Assembly: GCF_001294575.1 (NCBI RefSeq) | Contig: NZ_CP012676.1 | Location: 2,990,001-3,054,000 of the forward strand | Origin: Pseudomonas versuta | Lineage (GTDB): Bacteria; Pseudomonadota; Gammaproteobacteria; Pseudomonadales; Pseudomonadaceae | Length of the DNA stretch: 64,000 nucleotides | Direction: 5' to 3' | Part shown: in pieces, positions 1 to 9,026 of the stretch | Position numbering within the stretch: the stretch's first letter is position 1 | Layout: every line of letters begins with the position of its first letter | The notes under the pieces: generated by a model | Database searches by the model: none | What the model was told of the DNA's origin: nothing | Seen by the model: the letters and a program-made list of their open reading frames with translations, nothing else | Program-made: the position numbers and the translations under genes

Positions 1-1661
1 ATCGGACACAGGGTCAATGTTTCAAACTTGAGAAACGAACCAAACTCCGACGCACCCGCCTCGCGATTCAATACCAGATTCTCGATTCGCACCCCCCAGC
101 GACCCGGACGATATGTTCCTGGCTCGATAGAGGTGATCATCCCGGCCTGCATGGCTGTATGAGGCGCGGGTGCAGCCTGATAGGCAATAACCTGAGGCCC
201 TTCGTGCACATTCAGGAAATAGCCCACGCCATGCCCGGTTCCATGCCCGTAATCCACGGCCTCAGCCCAAATGGGAGCTCTTGCAATCGAGTCCAGCAAG
301 GGCGACAAAATCCCTTTTGGAAACTGAGCCCGGGACAAGGCAATCACACCTTTAAGCACACGGGTGCAATCGCGCTTTTGCTCATAGCTCAAGGTGCCAA
401 TTGGTACCATCCGGGTAATATCTGTCGTTCCGCCCAGATACTGGCCACCGGAATCTATTAACAGCAGACCATCCCCCTCAACCACGGCATGCTCCTGCTC
501 TGTCGCGTGATAGTGGGGCATTGCGCCATTGGCATTAAAAGCAGCAATCGTGTTGAAACTCAGCGATACAAACCCCGGACGACGCGCACGCGCAGCGGTC
601 AACTGCTCGTCAATCGTCAACTCAGTGATGCGCTCGCGACCCAAGGCTGTTTCCAGCCAGGCAAAAAACTCACAGAGCGCTGCACCGTCCTGCTCCATGG
701 CCTGACGGATATGAAACGCGTCATCCAGGCTTTTCTGCGACTTGGCCAGAGTAGTCGGGTTTACTCCTTCGACCAGCTTCACATCAGGCTGCAGATGGCT
801 GAGCAACCCGCAGGTCACCCGCGCCGGGTCTACCAGTAACCGGGTTGAAGCCGGCAATGCTGCCAGAGCGTCATTGATTTCAATGTACTCACGTAGCTCG
901 ACACCATCATGCTTGAGCGTCTCCTGCAGCGCGGGACTGACCTTGTTCAAGTCCACAAACAAGGTGGCTTGCTCTGCATTAATCAATGCGAACGAAACAA
1001 ACACCGGATTGAAGGAAACATCCGAGCCACGCAGATTGAACAACCAGGCAATGTCATCAAGGGTTGCAATGAAATGCGCATCAGCCTTGCGCTGAACAAG
1101 TGATTCACGCAATTGCGCCAGCTTGACTACGCGGCTCACTGTCGCCTGTGGCGGCAAATGCTCGTATACCGCCTGGACCGGCAGCGCAGGACGATCCTCC
1201 CAAACCTGCCCCAGCAGATCGATATCAGTGCGCAAAACAGCACCGCGCTCCTTGAGCTTACCTTCCAGTGTTCGCGCCGAGGCCAGTGCGAGTACCGCGC
1301 CATCAACCGAAACCGTAGCCCCTTGAGGCGCTTGTTCCGCCAACCACTCCAGCGGCCCCGGCTGCCCTGGTACCAACTTGACCAGTTCGATGCTACTGCC
1401 GGCAAGCTCCTTGGTAGCCTGCTCCCAGTAACGACTGTCAGCCCAAAGACCGGCAAAGGTCGGGGTCACAATCAAAGTACCGACCGAGCCGTAAAAACCC
1501 GATAGCCATTGCCGCCCCTGCCAATAGGCAGGCAAGTACTCTGAAAGATGAGGGTCGGCCGAGGGTACCAACAGTGCCTGTATTCCGTTCTGGCTCATTA
1601 AAGCTCGGGTGCGCGCCAAACGCTGCACTACCAACCCCGGATTCAACGACTGAGTACTCAT
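1..1661 (-). CDS. M24 aminopeptidase P family protein (3' end cut off)
   Basis: Metallopeptidase of the long aminopeptidase P type, expected to remove N-terminal residues before proline in the cytoplasm. The reading frame is open from the ATG at 1661 to the window edge, at least 553 residues; family members of this type are about 600, so roughly 50 C-terminal residues are missing. The pita-bread metal ligands are visible: an Asp in LLLIDSGG, a second Asp in GGTTDITR, a His in YGHGTGHGVGYF, and a Glu in SIEPGTY. The N-terminal creatinase-like domains precede them. GGAG lies 6 bases before the ATG. It starts 56 bases downstream of the cysteine desulfurase stop on the same strand, so co-transcription is likely. 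Family assignment is firm; substrate is inferred. Confidence 0.9.
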   Translation of the reverse strand, partial: MSTQSLNPGLVVQRLARTRALMSQNGIQALLVPSADPHLSEYLPAYWQGRQWLSGFYGSVGTLIVTPTFAGLWADSRYWEQATKELAGSSIELVKLVPGQPGPLEWLAEQAPQGATVSVDGAVLALASARTLEGKLKERGAVLRTDIDLLGQVWEDRPALPVQAVYEHLPPQATVSRVVKLAQLRESLVQRKADAHFIATLDDIAWLFNLRGSDVSFNPVFVSFALINAEQATLFVDLNKVSPALQETLKHDGVELREYIEINDALAALPASTRLLVDPARVTCGLLSHLQPDVKLVEGVNPTTLAKSQKSLDDAFHIRQAMEQDGAALCEFFAWLETALGRERITELTIDEQLTAARARRPGFVSLSFNTIAAFNANGAMPHYHATEQEHAVVEGDGLLLIDSGGQYLGGTTDITRMVPIGTLSYEQKRDCTRVLKGVIALSRAQFPKGILSPLLDSIARAPIWAEAVDYGHGTGHGVGYFLNVHEGPQVIAYQAAPAPHTAMQAGMITSIEPGTYRPGRWGVRIENLVLNREAGASEFGSFLKFETLTLCP

Positions 1662-1717
1662 TCTGTCTCCTGCTAGCCACGGCTAATTATTATTCCCGTC
1701 GGATAATGAATCAGCAG

Positions 1718-2887
1718 CTAAGACTGGGCAACCGCCCAAAAAGGTGCAGGGGCGGCTACGGCCGTTTTAATCGCATTTACTGCAGTATCGATATCCTGCT
1801 CGCTTGTAAAACGCCCCAGACTCAAGCGGATGGTTCGACTTGCCTTATCAGCGTCGTGACCAAGCGCGAGCAGCACATGCGATGGTGTTTTGCTGGCTGA
1901 GTTGCACGCCGAAGTAGCCGAATACGCCAGCACCGCGCTCAATGCAGAACTATTGAAGTGCCCTTGGGGGAAAGTCAGGCTCAAGGTATGGGGAATTCGT
2001 TGTGTTGGACAGCCGTTGCATTGCACCCCCGGCACAGCGGCCAACTGCGCCAGCAAACGCTCACGCAGAACGCTGATATGGCCCAACTCCTTGGAGAATG
2101 ACTCGCTGGCCAGGGCAAAGGCAGCTCCCATTCCTGCTATCTGGTGAGTGGCCAGCGTGCCCGAGCGCAACCCCGACTCATGACCACCACCATGAATCTG
2201 AGCCTGCAAACGATCCTGCGCACGCGCGCCTACATACAGCGCTCCAATTCCCTTGGGCCCGTACACCTTGTGCCCGGAGAATGACATCAGATCCACAGCC
2301 CACTTCTGCAGGTCAATGGCTATCTTGCCTGCGCCCTGGGCGGCATCAACATGGAACAAAGCGCCGTGCTCGCGAACCAGCAAACCAATAGCAGAGATAT
2401 CATTTACCGTCCCGAGCTCATTGTTAACCAGCATCAGCGATACCAGCAGCGTGTCTTCACGCAATGCAGCGCTGACTTGTTGCGCACTTACAAGCCCATC
2501 GCTATCGGGCGCCAGATACGTCACGTCAAACCCTGACTGCTCCAGGAACCGCGCCGTGTCCAGTACCGCCTTGTGCTCAATCTGACTGGTGATGATATGC
2601 CCGCGTGATTTGCCATTGGCCAGCGCAACCCCCTTCAGCGCAAGGTTATTGGACTCGGTAGCGCCCGAGGTCCAGATAATTTGCTCTGCCTTGGCGTTAA
2701 TCAACTGGGCAACCTGCTCGCGAGCCAGCTCCACCGCGCTTCGGGCTTGCTGACCGAATACATGGGAGCCCGAGGCAGGGTTGCCAAAATTTCCTTCAAA
2801 GCCAAGACAGTCGACCATCACCTGAATGACACGAGCGTCCACAGGAGTGGTGGCAGCGTAATCGAAATAAAGAGGTCTTTTGTTCAT
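1718..2887 (-). CDS. Cysteine desulfurase, IscS/NifS family
   Basis: PLP enzyme that takes sulfur from cysteine as an enzyme-bound persulfide and yields alanine. The N-terminal FDYAATTPVD motif, the PLP lysine in FSGHKVYGPKG and the catalytic Cys in SATSACNSASKTPSHVL are all present, placing it in the class I (IscS-like) group. Length 389 residues is normal. I chose the ATG at 2887 because AGG sits 7 bases upstream; a TTG two codons earlier would almost overlap that site. There is no iscU, iscA, hscBA or fdx beside it, so it is a solitary copy rather than the housekeeping isc operon. Its sulfur acceptor cannot be told from the sequence. Confidence 0.92.
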   Translation of the reverse strand: MNKRPLYFDYAATTPVDARVIQVMVDCLGFEGNFGNPASGSHVFGQQARSAVELAREQVAQLINAKAEQIIWTSGATESNNLALKGVALANGKSRGHIITSQIEHKAVLDTARFLEQSGFDVTYLAPDSDGLVSAQQVSAALREDTLLVSLMLVNNELGTVNDISAIGLLVREHGALFHVDAAQGAGKIAIDLQKWAVDLMSFSGHKVYGPKGIGALYVGARAQDRLQAQIHGGGHESGLRSGTLATHQIAGMGAAFALASESFSKELGHISVLRERLLAQLAAVPGVQCNGCPTQRIPHTLSLTFPQGHFNSSALSAVLAYSATSACNSASKTPSHVLLALGHDADKASRTIRLSLGRFTSEQDIDTAVNAIKTAVAAPAPFWAVAQS

Positions 2888-3133
2888 TGTCAAACCTACT
2901 GAGCGTTCCGGAATCAGGCAGTGCTTGATATCAGAAGAGTGAAGCCACGTTAAAGAATGGCCATTAGAAATACCCGATCAACCTGGGTGACAAAAGAAGC
3001 CGCTTCATTACATGTCGTAGGAGCATTCCAAAATTCACGACATCGAAAAACCATAGCCCTATAAAGCGCCAAAAAGACCGGTTTGTGCAAGTCCGATATG
3101 CCATAAGGATATATAAATATGGAATTAGGTTAG

Positions 3134-3162
3134 TTTACGGAATAACAAAAGCACTTTATAAA
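3134..3162 (+). promoter_or_regulatory. Candidate sigma70 promoter of sfnR
   Basis: TTTACG (3134-3139), a 17-base spacer and TATAAA (3157-3162) fit a sigma70 promoter 55 bases before sfnR. An AT-rich stretch just upstream (3102-3133, including ATAAGGATATATAAATATGG) resembles the AT-rich sites bound by the sulfur-starvation activator CysB, which is known to act on sfnR in P. putida. The promoter match is seen; the CysB role is inference. The rest of the 2888-3217 intergenic region shows no other gene. Confidence 0.5.
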
Positions 3163-3217
3163 GCAGCCTCCGGCTTTCCTTTGTGGGTATAGCCCTCCCC
3201 CTTAAAAGGAGCTGTAC

Positions 3218-4306
3218 ATGCAGCTTTTGACACTGCCTGCCACTCCGGCACTCGCTACCTCCATACGGGCCACAGCCCAGGTTTTTGCAGATCCCGCCTC
3301 CAAGGCGTTACTCGCGCATCTACAGCAAATAGCGCCCAGTGATGCCAGCGTGTTGATCATTGGAGAAACCGGCACCGGTAAAGAAATCGTTGCCCGGCAC
3401 ATACATCAACTCAGCCACCGCAACCAGCAACCGTTTGTGGCCGTCAATTGCGGAGCGTTTTCAGAATCGCTGGTCGAAGCCGAGCTGTTTGGCCACGAGA
3501 AAGGGGCATTCACCGGCGCACTGGGGGCCAAGGCCGGCTGGTTTGAAGAGGCTGACGGCGGCACATTGTTCTTGGACGAAATCGGCGATTTGCCACTGCC
3601 CATTCAAGTGAAGCTGCTGCGCGTGCTGCAAGAGCAAGAAGTGGTGCGGCTGGGATCACGCAAAAGCACGCCGATTAATGTTCGCGTACTCGCGGCCACC
3701 AATGTGAATCTGGAACAGGCCATTGATGCCGGTCACTTTCGCGAAGATCTGTATTACCGGCTAAACGTGGTCAGCCTGGTGCTGAAGCCTTTGCGCGAAC
3801 GCCAAGGGGACATCCTGCCGCTGGCCAGACATTTCCTTCAAACCTACCGGCAACGGCTGCAACACGGCCCCACTGCACTGAGCACATGCGCTGAAGACGT
3901 GCTCATGAACCACCCTTGGCAGGGCAATATCCGCGAGCTTGAAAACGTCATGCACCACAGCCTGCTCCTGTGCCGCAATCAGACCATCACGGCCCAGGAC
4001 CTGCGCCTGTCACAGTCGCGCAGCAAACGGCTGGAGCACCCCGTACCGCAGCATTGCACCGATACCCCGGATCACTTGCTGCAACGTGCATTTCAAAAGT
4101 TGTTCGAGGAAGAACCCGGTGCGCTGCACGAAGCCGTCGAGGACAGCCTCTTGCGTGCGGCTTATGAGTTCTGCCATCACAATCAGGTGCACACCGCCAA
4201 ACTGCTGGGTTTAAGCCGTAATGTCACCCGCACTCGCCTGATCAAACTCGGGGCCCTGGCAGTGAACACACGAAGGCTTGATGCTCAAACCCTCTCGGCG
4301 TTCTGA
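3218..4306 (+). CDS. sfnR: Sigma54-dependent activator SfnR
   Basis: Bacterial enhancer-binding protein that drives RpoN promoters of sulfone-use genes under sulfate starvation. The AAA+ domain fills residues about 25-260: Walker A GETGTGKE, the sigma54-contacting GAFTGA loop, and Walker [13 protein letters not shown] Fis-type helix-turn-helix ends the protein ([20 protein letters not shown]). There is almost no N-terminal sensory domain, as known for SfnR, so its activity is probably set by its amount. AAGGAG lies 7 bases before the ATG. It converges on sfnG, its known target in P. putida, and the sfnG promoter here is a good sigma54 site. Length 362 residues agrees with the family. Confidence 0.88.
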   Translation: MQLLTLPATPALATSIRATAQVFADPASKALLAHLQQIAPSDASVLIIGETGTGKEIVARHIHQLSHRNQQPFVAVNCGAFSESLVEAELFGHEKGAFTGALGAKAGWFEEADGGTLFLDEIGDLPLPIQVKLLRVLQEQEVVRLGSRKSTPINVRVLAATNVNLEQAIDAGHFREDLYYRLNVVSLVLKPLRERQGDILPLARHFLQTYRQRLQHGPTALSTCAEDVLMNHPWQGNIRELENVMHHSLLLCRNQTITAQDLRLSQSRSKRLEHPVPQHCTDTPDHLLQRAFQKLFEEEPGALHEAVEDSLLRAAYEFCHHNQVHTAKLLGLSRNVTRTRLIKLGALAVNTRRLDAQTLSAF

Positions 4307-4312
4307 ACCGAC

Positions 4313-4347
4313 ACCCCAGCAGCAGCCCGGGGCACTGCTGCCGGGGT
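4313..4347. terminator. Hairpin between convergent sfnR and sfnG
   Basis: ACCCCAGCAGCAG (4313-4325) pairs with CTGCTGCCGGGGT (4335-4347), with one A-C mismatch and a 9-base loop. No T-run follows on either strand. Its place between two converging genes suggests a shared terminator. Confidence 0.45.
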
Positions 4348-4352
4348 CGCCC

Positions 4353-5447
4353 TCAAGCGGGTGTCAGTTGTTCAAGCGTGCTTGCTTCCAGCTCGCGCAC
4401 TAAAGGCAGTACACGACGCCCGAAATACTCCACCTCTTCCTGAAAATGCAGAAACCCCGCCAGCACCAGGTCCACGCCCAATGCCTTGAGCGCCACGATC
4501 CGCTGCGCGATCTGCCGGGGGGTGCCAATCAAGTTGGTTTTAAAACCATCGTTGTACTGAACCAGATCTTCAAAGGTTGACTTGGCCCAGTTACCTTCTC
4601 CCTCAAGCGAAGACTTGCCCGCCTGTTTTGCAGCGTCGCCAAAGGCATGGACCGCATCAATGTCGGCATTTTCAATGATTTCCTGCAACACCGCCCTGGC
4701 CTCTTCCTCCGTGTCACGGGCAATGACAAAAGCATTCACCCCGACCTTCACTGAGTGCTGGTTGGCTGCAGCCTTGGCCCGTATATCGTCGATTTGAGCT
4801 TTGATGCCTTCTGGTGTGTTGCCATTAGTGAAGTACCAGTCCGATACGCGGGCGGCCATATCCCGTGCAGCACGCGAGCTCCCGCCCTGAAATATCTCCG
4901 GGTGCGGCAAGCCCAGCGGCTTGGGCTTTAGGGTGTAATTGTTGATTCGATAAAAATCCCCCTTGAAGGTGAAGTTATCCTGGGTCCAGATGCCTTTAAG
5001 GACCCGAATGAATTCCTCGGAGCGGCGATAGCGCTCGTCATGCTCCAGCCAATGCTCACCAATGGCGTTGAATTCGCCCTTGAACCAGCCACTGACGATA
5101 TTGACCGCGACACGGCCCTGCGTCAGTTGATCAATGGTAGCCAGCTGCTTGGCCGCCAATGCGGGTTTCCAGGGCCCCGGCAGGATCGCCGCGATAACTT
5201 TCAAATGCGTGGTAGCAGCCAATAACGCGTGACTGAACGCTACGGACTCGTGCTGAAACTCGGCACCATAACCCGCCGTGAAGCGGATTTGCGTCAGTGC
5301 ATATTCAAAGCCCGCTGCTTCTGCCAACTGGGCGAGTTTGCGGTTGTAATCAATCCCCCAGTGGGTGCGTTGCTCAATTTTGCTGACGACCAGTCCACCG
5401 CTGACGTTAGGCACCCAGTAGGCAAATTTTATGGCTTGCTGACTCAT
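4353..5447 (-). CDS. sfnG: FMNH2-dependent dimethylsulfone monooxygenase SfnG
   Basis: Flavin-dependent monooxygenase of the bacterial luciferase-like/SsuD superfamily that converts dimethylsulfone to methanesulfinate, part of sulfur scavenging. The N-terminus MSQQAIKFAYWVPNVSGGLV, the ATIDQLTQGRVAVNIVSGW segment and the FQGGSSRAARDMAA segment are typical of this family. Length is 364 residues. An upstream ATG at 5477 is unlikely because it lies above the predicted transcription start (about 5475) of the sigma54 promoter. ATG 5447 has GAGA 8 bases upstream, while ATG 5453 is too close to it. The flavin reductase partner is not encoded in this window. Confidence 0.9.
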   Translation of the reverse strand: MSQQAIKFAYWVPNVSGGLVVSKIEQRTHWGIDYNRKLAQLAEAAGFEYALTQIRFTAGYGAEFQHESVAFSHALLAATTHLKVIAAILPGPWKPALAAKQLATIDQLTQGRVAVNIVSGWFKGEFNAIGEHWLEHDERYRRSEEFIRVLKGIWTQDNFTFKGDFYRINNYTLKPKPLGLPHPEIFQGGSSRAARDMAARVSDWYFTNGNTPEGIKAQIDDIRAKAAANQHSVKVGVNAFVIARDTEEEARAVLQEIIENADIDAVHAFGDAAKQAGKSSLEGEGNWAKSTFEDLVQYNDGFKTNLIGTPRQIAQRIVALKALGVDLVLAGFLHFQEEVEYFGRRVLPLVRELEASTLEQLTPA

Positions 5448-5485
5448 TGGCATGATCTCGGCGTTAGGGAATGTCATGACTACAG

Positions 5486-5502
5486 AGCAGCATTTATGCC
5501 AA
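5486..5502 (-). promoter_or_regulatory. Sigma54 (-24/-12) promoter of sfnG
   Basis: The minus strand reads TTGGCATAAATGCTGCT. The GG and GC dinucleotides are exactly 10 bases apart and most of the YTGGCAC-N5-TTGCW consensus is kept. It predicts a start near 5475, leaving a leader of about 28 bases before ATG 5447. This agrees with sfnG being a target of the adjacent sigma54 activator SfnR. Confidence 0.75.
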
Positions 5503-5694
5503 CAGGTCTAAACCGCCTTTGCGCCCCGTGAAACCGCACCGGGCTGTTCATCAGGCATTTTTTTGTTGAATCACTGTTGGCCATGCAACACTTTTCGAAC
5601 GCAAAAGGTCAGTCGCAGCTGGTGACCGTTATCGGTAAGATGACGCCCTTCGCGCGCTTGTGCGCTGTCCGTCCTGCCGAATTAAGCCGACCCG

Positions 5695-6474
5695 ATGCCA
5701 TTTGAACTCAGCGTAGATTTGACCACCCTCGCCATTCTGGCCGCAGTGGCCTTTGTTGCCGGCTTTATCGATGCCATTGCCGGTGGCGGAGGCTTGCTCA
5801 CCACGCCGGCCTTGCTGACTGCCGGCCTGCCCCCGCACCTGGTACTGGGTACCAACAAACTCAGTTCGACGTTTGGTTCGGCAACGGCCAGTTTTACCTT
5901 TTATCGACGCAAGCTGTTCCATCCCAGAGAGTGGAAGCTGGCAATTTTCGGTACGTTGGCAGGGGCCCTGATGGGAGCCATCGTGGCCCATTACATGCCG
6001 GCCGAGTGGCTGAACAAAATGCTGCCGGTGATTGTTTTTGGCTGTGGCCTGTATCTACTGTTCGGCGGCACACCCAAAACTCCGATCGACAACGATGCTC
6101 CAATAAAAAAGAAATGGCAGCTGCCCCAAGGCCTGGGTCTGGGCTTCTATGACGGTGTGGCAGGCCCCGGAACCGGTGCCTTCTGGACGGTCAGCAGCAT
6201 GCTGATGTACCCCATCGACCTGGTGAAGGCCAGCGGCGTGGCCCGCAGCATGAACTTCGTCAGCAACATTGCAGCGCTGTCGGTGTTTGTTTTTTCGGGG
6301 CATGTGGACTGGGTCATCGGCCTGACCATGGGCTTTGCCGTCATGGTCGGTGCCTTCTTTGGCGCCCGCAGCGCGATCAGCGGCGGGGCCAAATTCATTC
6401 GCCCGGTGTTTATCACCGTGGTCTTGGGACTGACCGTGCGCCTAGCCTGGCAGCACTGGTTCGGCCAGGCCTAA
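5695..6474 (+). CDS. TSUP (TauE/SafE) family membrane permease
   Basis: Inner-membrane permease of the family that moves sulfite, sulfoacetate and other small organosulfur anions. The protein is 259 residues with about eight hydrophobic segments. The first repeat shows the family pattern [19 protein letters not shown] followed by LGTNKLSS, and a related half-repeat appears near residue 150 ([12 protein letters not shown]). It lies beside the sulfone-use pair sfnRG but on the other strand, so a role in exporting a sulfur product is plausible but not shown. Its last 33 bases overlap the end of nudC tail to tail. The ribosome-binding site is weak. Confidence 0.87.
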   Translation: MPFELSVDLTTLAILAAVAFVAGFIDAIAGGGGLLTTPALLTAGLPPHLVLGTNKLSSTFGSATASFTFYRRKLFHPREWKLAIFGTLAGALMGAIVAHYMPAEWLNKMLPVIVFGCGLYLLFGGTPKTPIDNDAPIKKKWQLPQGLGLGFYDGVAGPGTGAFWTVSSMLMYPIDLVKASGVARSMNFVSNIAALSVFVFSGHVDWVIGLTMGFAVMVGAFFGARSAISGGAKFIRPVFITVVLGLTVRLAWQHWFGQA

Positions 6475-7272
6475 GCGTCGCGCCACATACACGTCGATGA
6501 GATAGCGGGCAATCGAGCGCGATGCTGGCAGCGGCGGCAAATGATGCACATTGAACCACTGTGCATCTTCTATCTCGTCCGCCTGGGGAACGATTTCGCC
6601 CCCCGCATATTCAGCATGAAAACCCAGCATCATCGAGTGCGGAAAAGGCCAGCACTGGCTGCCCAGGTACTGGATATTCCTGACTTCCACCTGCACCTCT
6701 TCACGCACCTCGCGAATCAGGCAATCCTCCGCCGACTCTCCCGGCTCGGCGAACCCCGCCAGCGTGCTGTATACCCCCGGCACAAAGCGCGGCGAACGGG
6801 CCAGCAGCACCTCATCACCCCGGGTAATCAACACAATCATGCTTGGCGAAATTCGCGGGTAACTACGCAGGTCGCAGGGCGCGCAGTACATCGCACGCTC
6901 CAGGTGTATCTGGGTCATGGCCCGCCCGCAGCTTCCACAGAAACGATGCTCTCTGGCCCAGCTGCCTATTTGCGCGGCGTAGCCCAGGACCTTGTAAAGC
7001 GTGTGATCGCCCTCCAGCATAAAAGCTCGCAAGCCCTGCCAGCGACAGCCTTCAACCTGCGCCGCAAGGTCAAGCTCCAGCAGGTACACCGGCTCCCCGT
7101 CCAGGTGACCGATGCCATGCTCGGCCAGCACCGTCAGGTCCTGACGCTTTAGCCATTCACGGGGGAACAACGGGCCATTATCGTCAAGTAAAAAACCGTC
7201 GGGGCCGCGTGCCACAGCCAGGCCGCCAGGTAGGTCTGTATCCAGTACTGCCGTGGTCCAACGCGGTGTCAT
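6442..7272 (-). CDS. nudC: NAD(H) pyrophosphatase / RNA-decapping hydrolase NudC
   Basis: Nudix hydrolase that splits NADH to NMNH and AMP and removes NAD caps from RNA. A zinc ribbon (CGSCGRAM with a second Cys pair in CAPC) precedes the Nudix box [21 protein letters not shown]. The NudC-specific motif SQPWPFPxS is present as SQCWPFPHS, with Cys in place of the usual first Pro. ATG 7272 is preferred to the upstream start at 7305 because AAGGA lies 7 bases before it. Length is 276 residues. It follows the crotonase gene by 29 bases on the same strand, so the two probably share a transcript. Confidence 0.93.
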   Translation of the reverse strand: MTPRWTTAVLDTDLPGGLAVARGPDGFLLDDNGPLFPREWLKRQDLTVLAEHGIGHLDGEPVYLLELDLAAQVEGCRWQGLRAFMLEGDHTLYKVLGYAAQIGSWAREHRFCGSCGRAMTQIHLERAMYCAPCDLRSYPRISPSMIVLITRGDEVLLARSPRFVPGVYSTLAGFAEPGESAEDCLIREVREEVQVEVRNIQYLGSQCWPFPHSMMLGFHAEYAGGEIVPQADEIEDAQWFNVHHLPPLPASRSIARYLIDVYVARRLGLAEPVLPG

Positions 7273-7301
7273 GAAACGATCCTTGGTCAGGTTAAAAATC
7301 G

Positions 7302-8114
7302 TCAATCGAGAAATTCAGGCTTTTGTTTGGTCATATGGGCGGTCATTGCCAGCCGCAAGTCGCTCGACTGGAGCATGGCTGCGTTCCATGTCGCGACATA
7401 CTCCAGACCATCGTCTACGCGGTGATCGCGCATGTAGCTGATCATCTGCTTGGTACCGCCAATAGCAATCGGCGACTTGCCCGCGATCTCTTGCGCGATC
7501 GACATGACACCTTCGAGCAACGCCTGATGATCGCTGTAGACCCGGTTGACCAGGCCAATCGTGCGCGCTTCGTCGGCCGCCACCATGCGCCCGGTGTAGG
7601 CCATCTCACGCAGCATGCCGTCGCCGATGATGCGCGGCAGACGTTGCAGGGTACCGACATCGGCAGCCATGCCCATGTCGATTTCCTTGATCGAGAATTG
7701 CGCATCTGCAGCCGCATAGCGCATGTCGCAGGCTGCGATCAGGTCAATGGCGCCCCCCAGGCAATACCCCTGAATGGCCGCCAGCACCGGCTTGCGGCAC
7801 TGATCGACAGCATTGAACGAAGCCTGCAATTGCAAAATCTTACGCCGCAGCAAACGGGCGTTACGCCCGACATCCTTGCCCAGTTCATTGGCAACCGAGG
7901 CCAGCAACATCAGATCGATACCGGCCGAGAAATGCTTGCCCGCGCCGCTGAGCACGACTACGCGTACGGCATCGGTTTCATCGATCCACTGAAAGATTTC
8001 GACGATTTCGCTCCAGAACGCCGCATTCATCGCATTGACCTTCTCAGGTCGGTTGATCTGCACGTGGGCAATGTTGCCCTGTAACTCAACCTGAAAAGCC
8101 TGGTAGTCGGACAT
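7302..8114 (-). CDS. Crotonase/enoyl-CoA hydratase family protein
   Basis: Crotonase-fold acyl-CoA enzyme of 270 residues. The two oxyanion-hole segments are visible as [11 protein letters not shown] and [11 protein letters not shown], and the active-site stretch reads [20 protein letters not shown]. The acidic residue in DMGMAADVG resembles the dienoyl-CoA isomerase (ECH1) branch more than the classic hydratase, so delta3,5-delta2,4-dienoyl-CoA isomerase is a reasonable specific guess. AAGGA precedes the ATG. It sits upstream of nudC in a likely two-gene unit. Family firm; exact reaction uncertain. Confidence 0.85.
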   Translation of the reverse strand: MSDYQAFQVELQGNIAHVQINRPEKVNAMNAAFWSEIVEIFQWIDETDAVRVVVLSGAGKHFSAGIDLMLLASVANELGKDVGRNARLLRRKILQLQASFNAVDQCRKPVLAAIQGYCLGGAIDLIAACDMRYAAADAQFSIKEIDMGMAADVGTLQRLPRIIGDGMLREMAYTGRMVAADEARTIGLVNRVYSDHQALLEGVMSIAQEIAGKSPIAIGGTKQMISYMRDHRVDDGLEYVATWNAAMLQSSDLRLAMTAHMTKQKPEFLD

Positions 8115-8213
8115 AAACTCAATCCTTTTTGGGGCGCAGTGCCGGTCAATAAGTCGCGGACTATAACAAGCACTGCGGGCCTCAGGCAGGCCGTTATTAC
8201 GCCAAAAACCGGG

Positions 8214-9026
8214 CTAAAGAATAAAGCGCTCGATCGCCCGGGCAACGCCGTCTTCAAGGTTACTGCCCGTCACATACATCGCCTGCTTGCGTATGTCTTC
8301 AGGGGCCTGGCCCATGGCAATCGAAATCCCCGCCCGGTGGAACATCGCCGGATCATTGCCCCCATCACCGATGGCCGCCGTGCGTACCAGCGGCACATCC
8401 AGAAACTCGGCCAGAGTGGCCAACGCCTCACCTTTATTGGCTTTGAGCGCAGTGATATCCAGATAACGAGCCTGTGAGCGACTGGCGATCGCGAGCCCGC
8501 TCAATACAGGTTGCAAACGCTGCTCGAGATCCATCAATAACGGTGCATCGCTACAGGTCGCTACGATCTTGTGCACCCGGTGCAGATAAGGTTCATAGCT
8601 TTCAACCACCTTGGGGGGGTAACCGAGGCCGTGCTGCTCGTGAGAAACCATCTCGCCCGACGGATCGCGCACCAGCCACTCTTCATCGACAAACAGCCAG
8701 ACTTCAACCGGGTGCTCCGCCAACAGGGCCAGGGTCTTCAGCACCCCTTCATACTGCACGTGATGAGATTGCAGGTACTCCCCCTGGGCGTTGACCAGCA
8801 GTCCGCCATTGAATCCGGCGACCGGCAACTCAATGCCCAGTTGCTGACTGATCTCGCGCATGGCACGCGGCGGCCTGCCGGAGGCCAGGGTGAAATAAAC
8901 GCCCGCCGCCTGCAGCTTTTTAACCGCGGCCAGGTTTCCGGGACTGATGGTGTGGTCAGGCATAAGAAGGGTGCCATCCATGTCACACAGCACCAGCTTA
9001 ATGGTCTCTTGCTTCACGTCACTCAT
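8214..9026 (-). CDS. HAD superfamily Cof-type phosphatase
   Basis: Haloacid-dehalogenase phosphatase of the Cof/YidA type (class IIB cap), expected to hydrolyse small sugar or nucleotide phosphates in the cytoplasm. Motif I is CDMDGTLLMPD, motif II lies in FTLASGRPP, motif III is the Lys in ALKANKGEAL and motif IV is IGDGGNDPAMF. Length is 270 residues. Its ATG overlaps the zwf stop by 4 bases, so it is the last gene of a gnd-zwf-HAD operon. A role in housekeeping of phosphosugars fits that context but is inference. Confidence 0.87.
   Translation of the reverse strand: MSDVKQETIKLVLCDMDGTLLMPDHTISPGNLAAVKKLQAAGVYFTLASGRPPRAMREISQQLGIELPVAGFNGGLLVNAQGEYLQSHHVQYEGVLKTLALLAEHPVEVWLFVDEEWLVRDPSGEMVSHEQHGLGYPPKVVESYEPYLHRVHKIVATCSDAPLLMDLEQRLQPVLSGLAIASRSQARYLDITALKANKGEALATLAEFLDVPLVRTAAIGDGGNDPAMFHRAGISIAMGQAPEDIRKQAMYVTGSNLEDGVARAIERFIL

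Noticed and set aside
7323..8084. Open frame of 253 codons antisense to the crotonase gene
   Set aside because: The crotonase motifs on the other strand are complete, and this frame shows no domain and no good ribosome-binding site.
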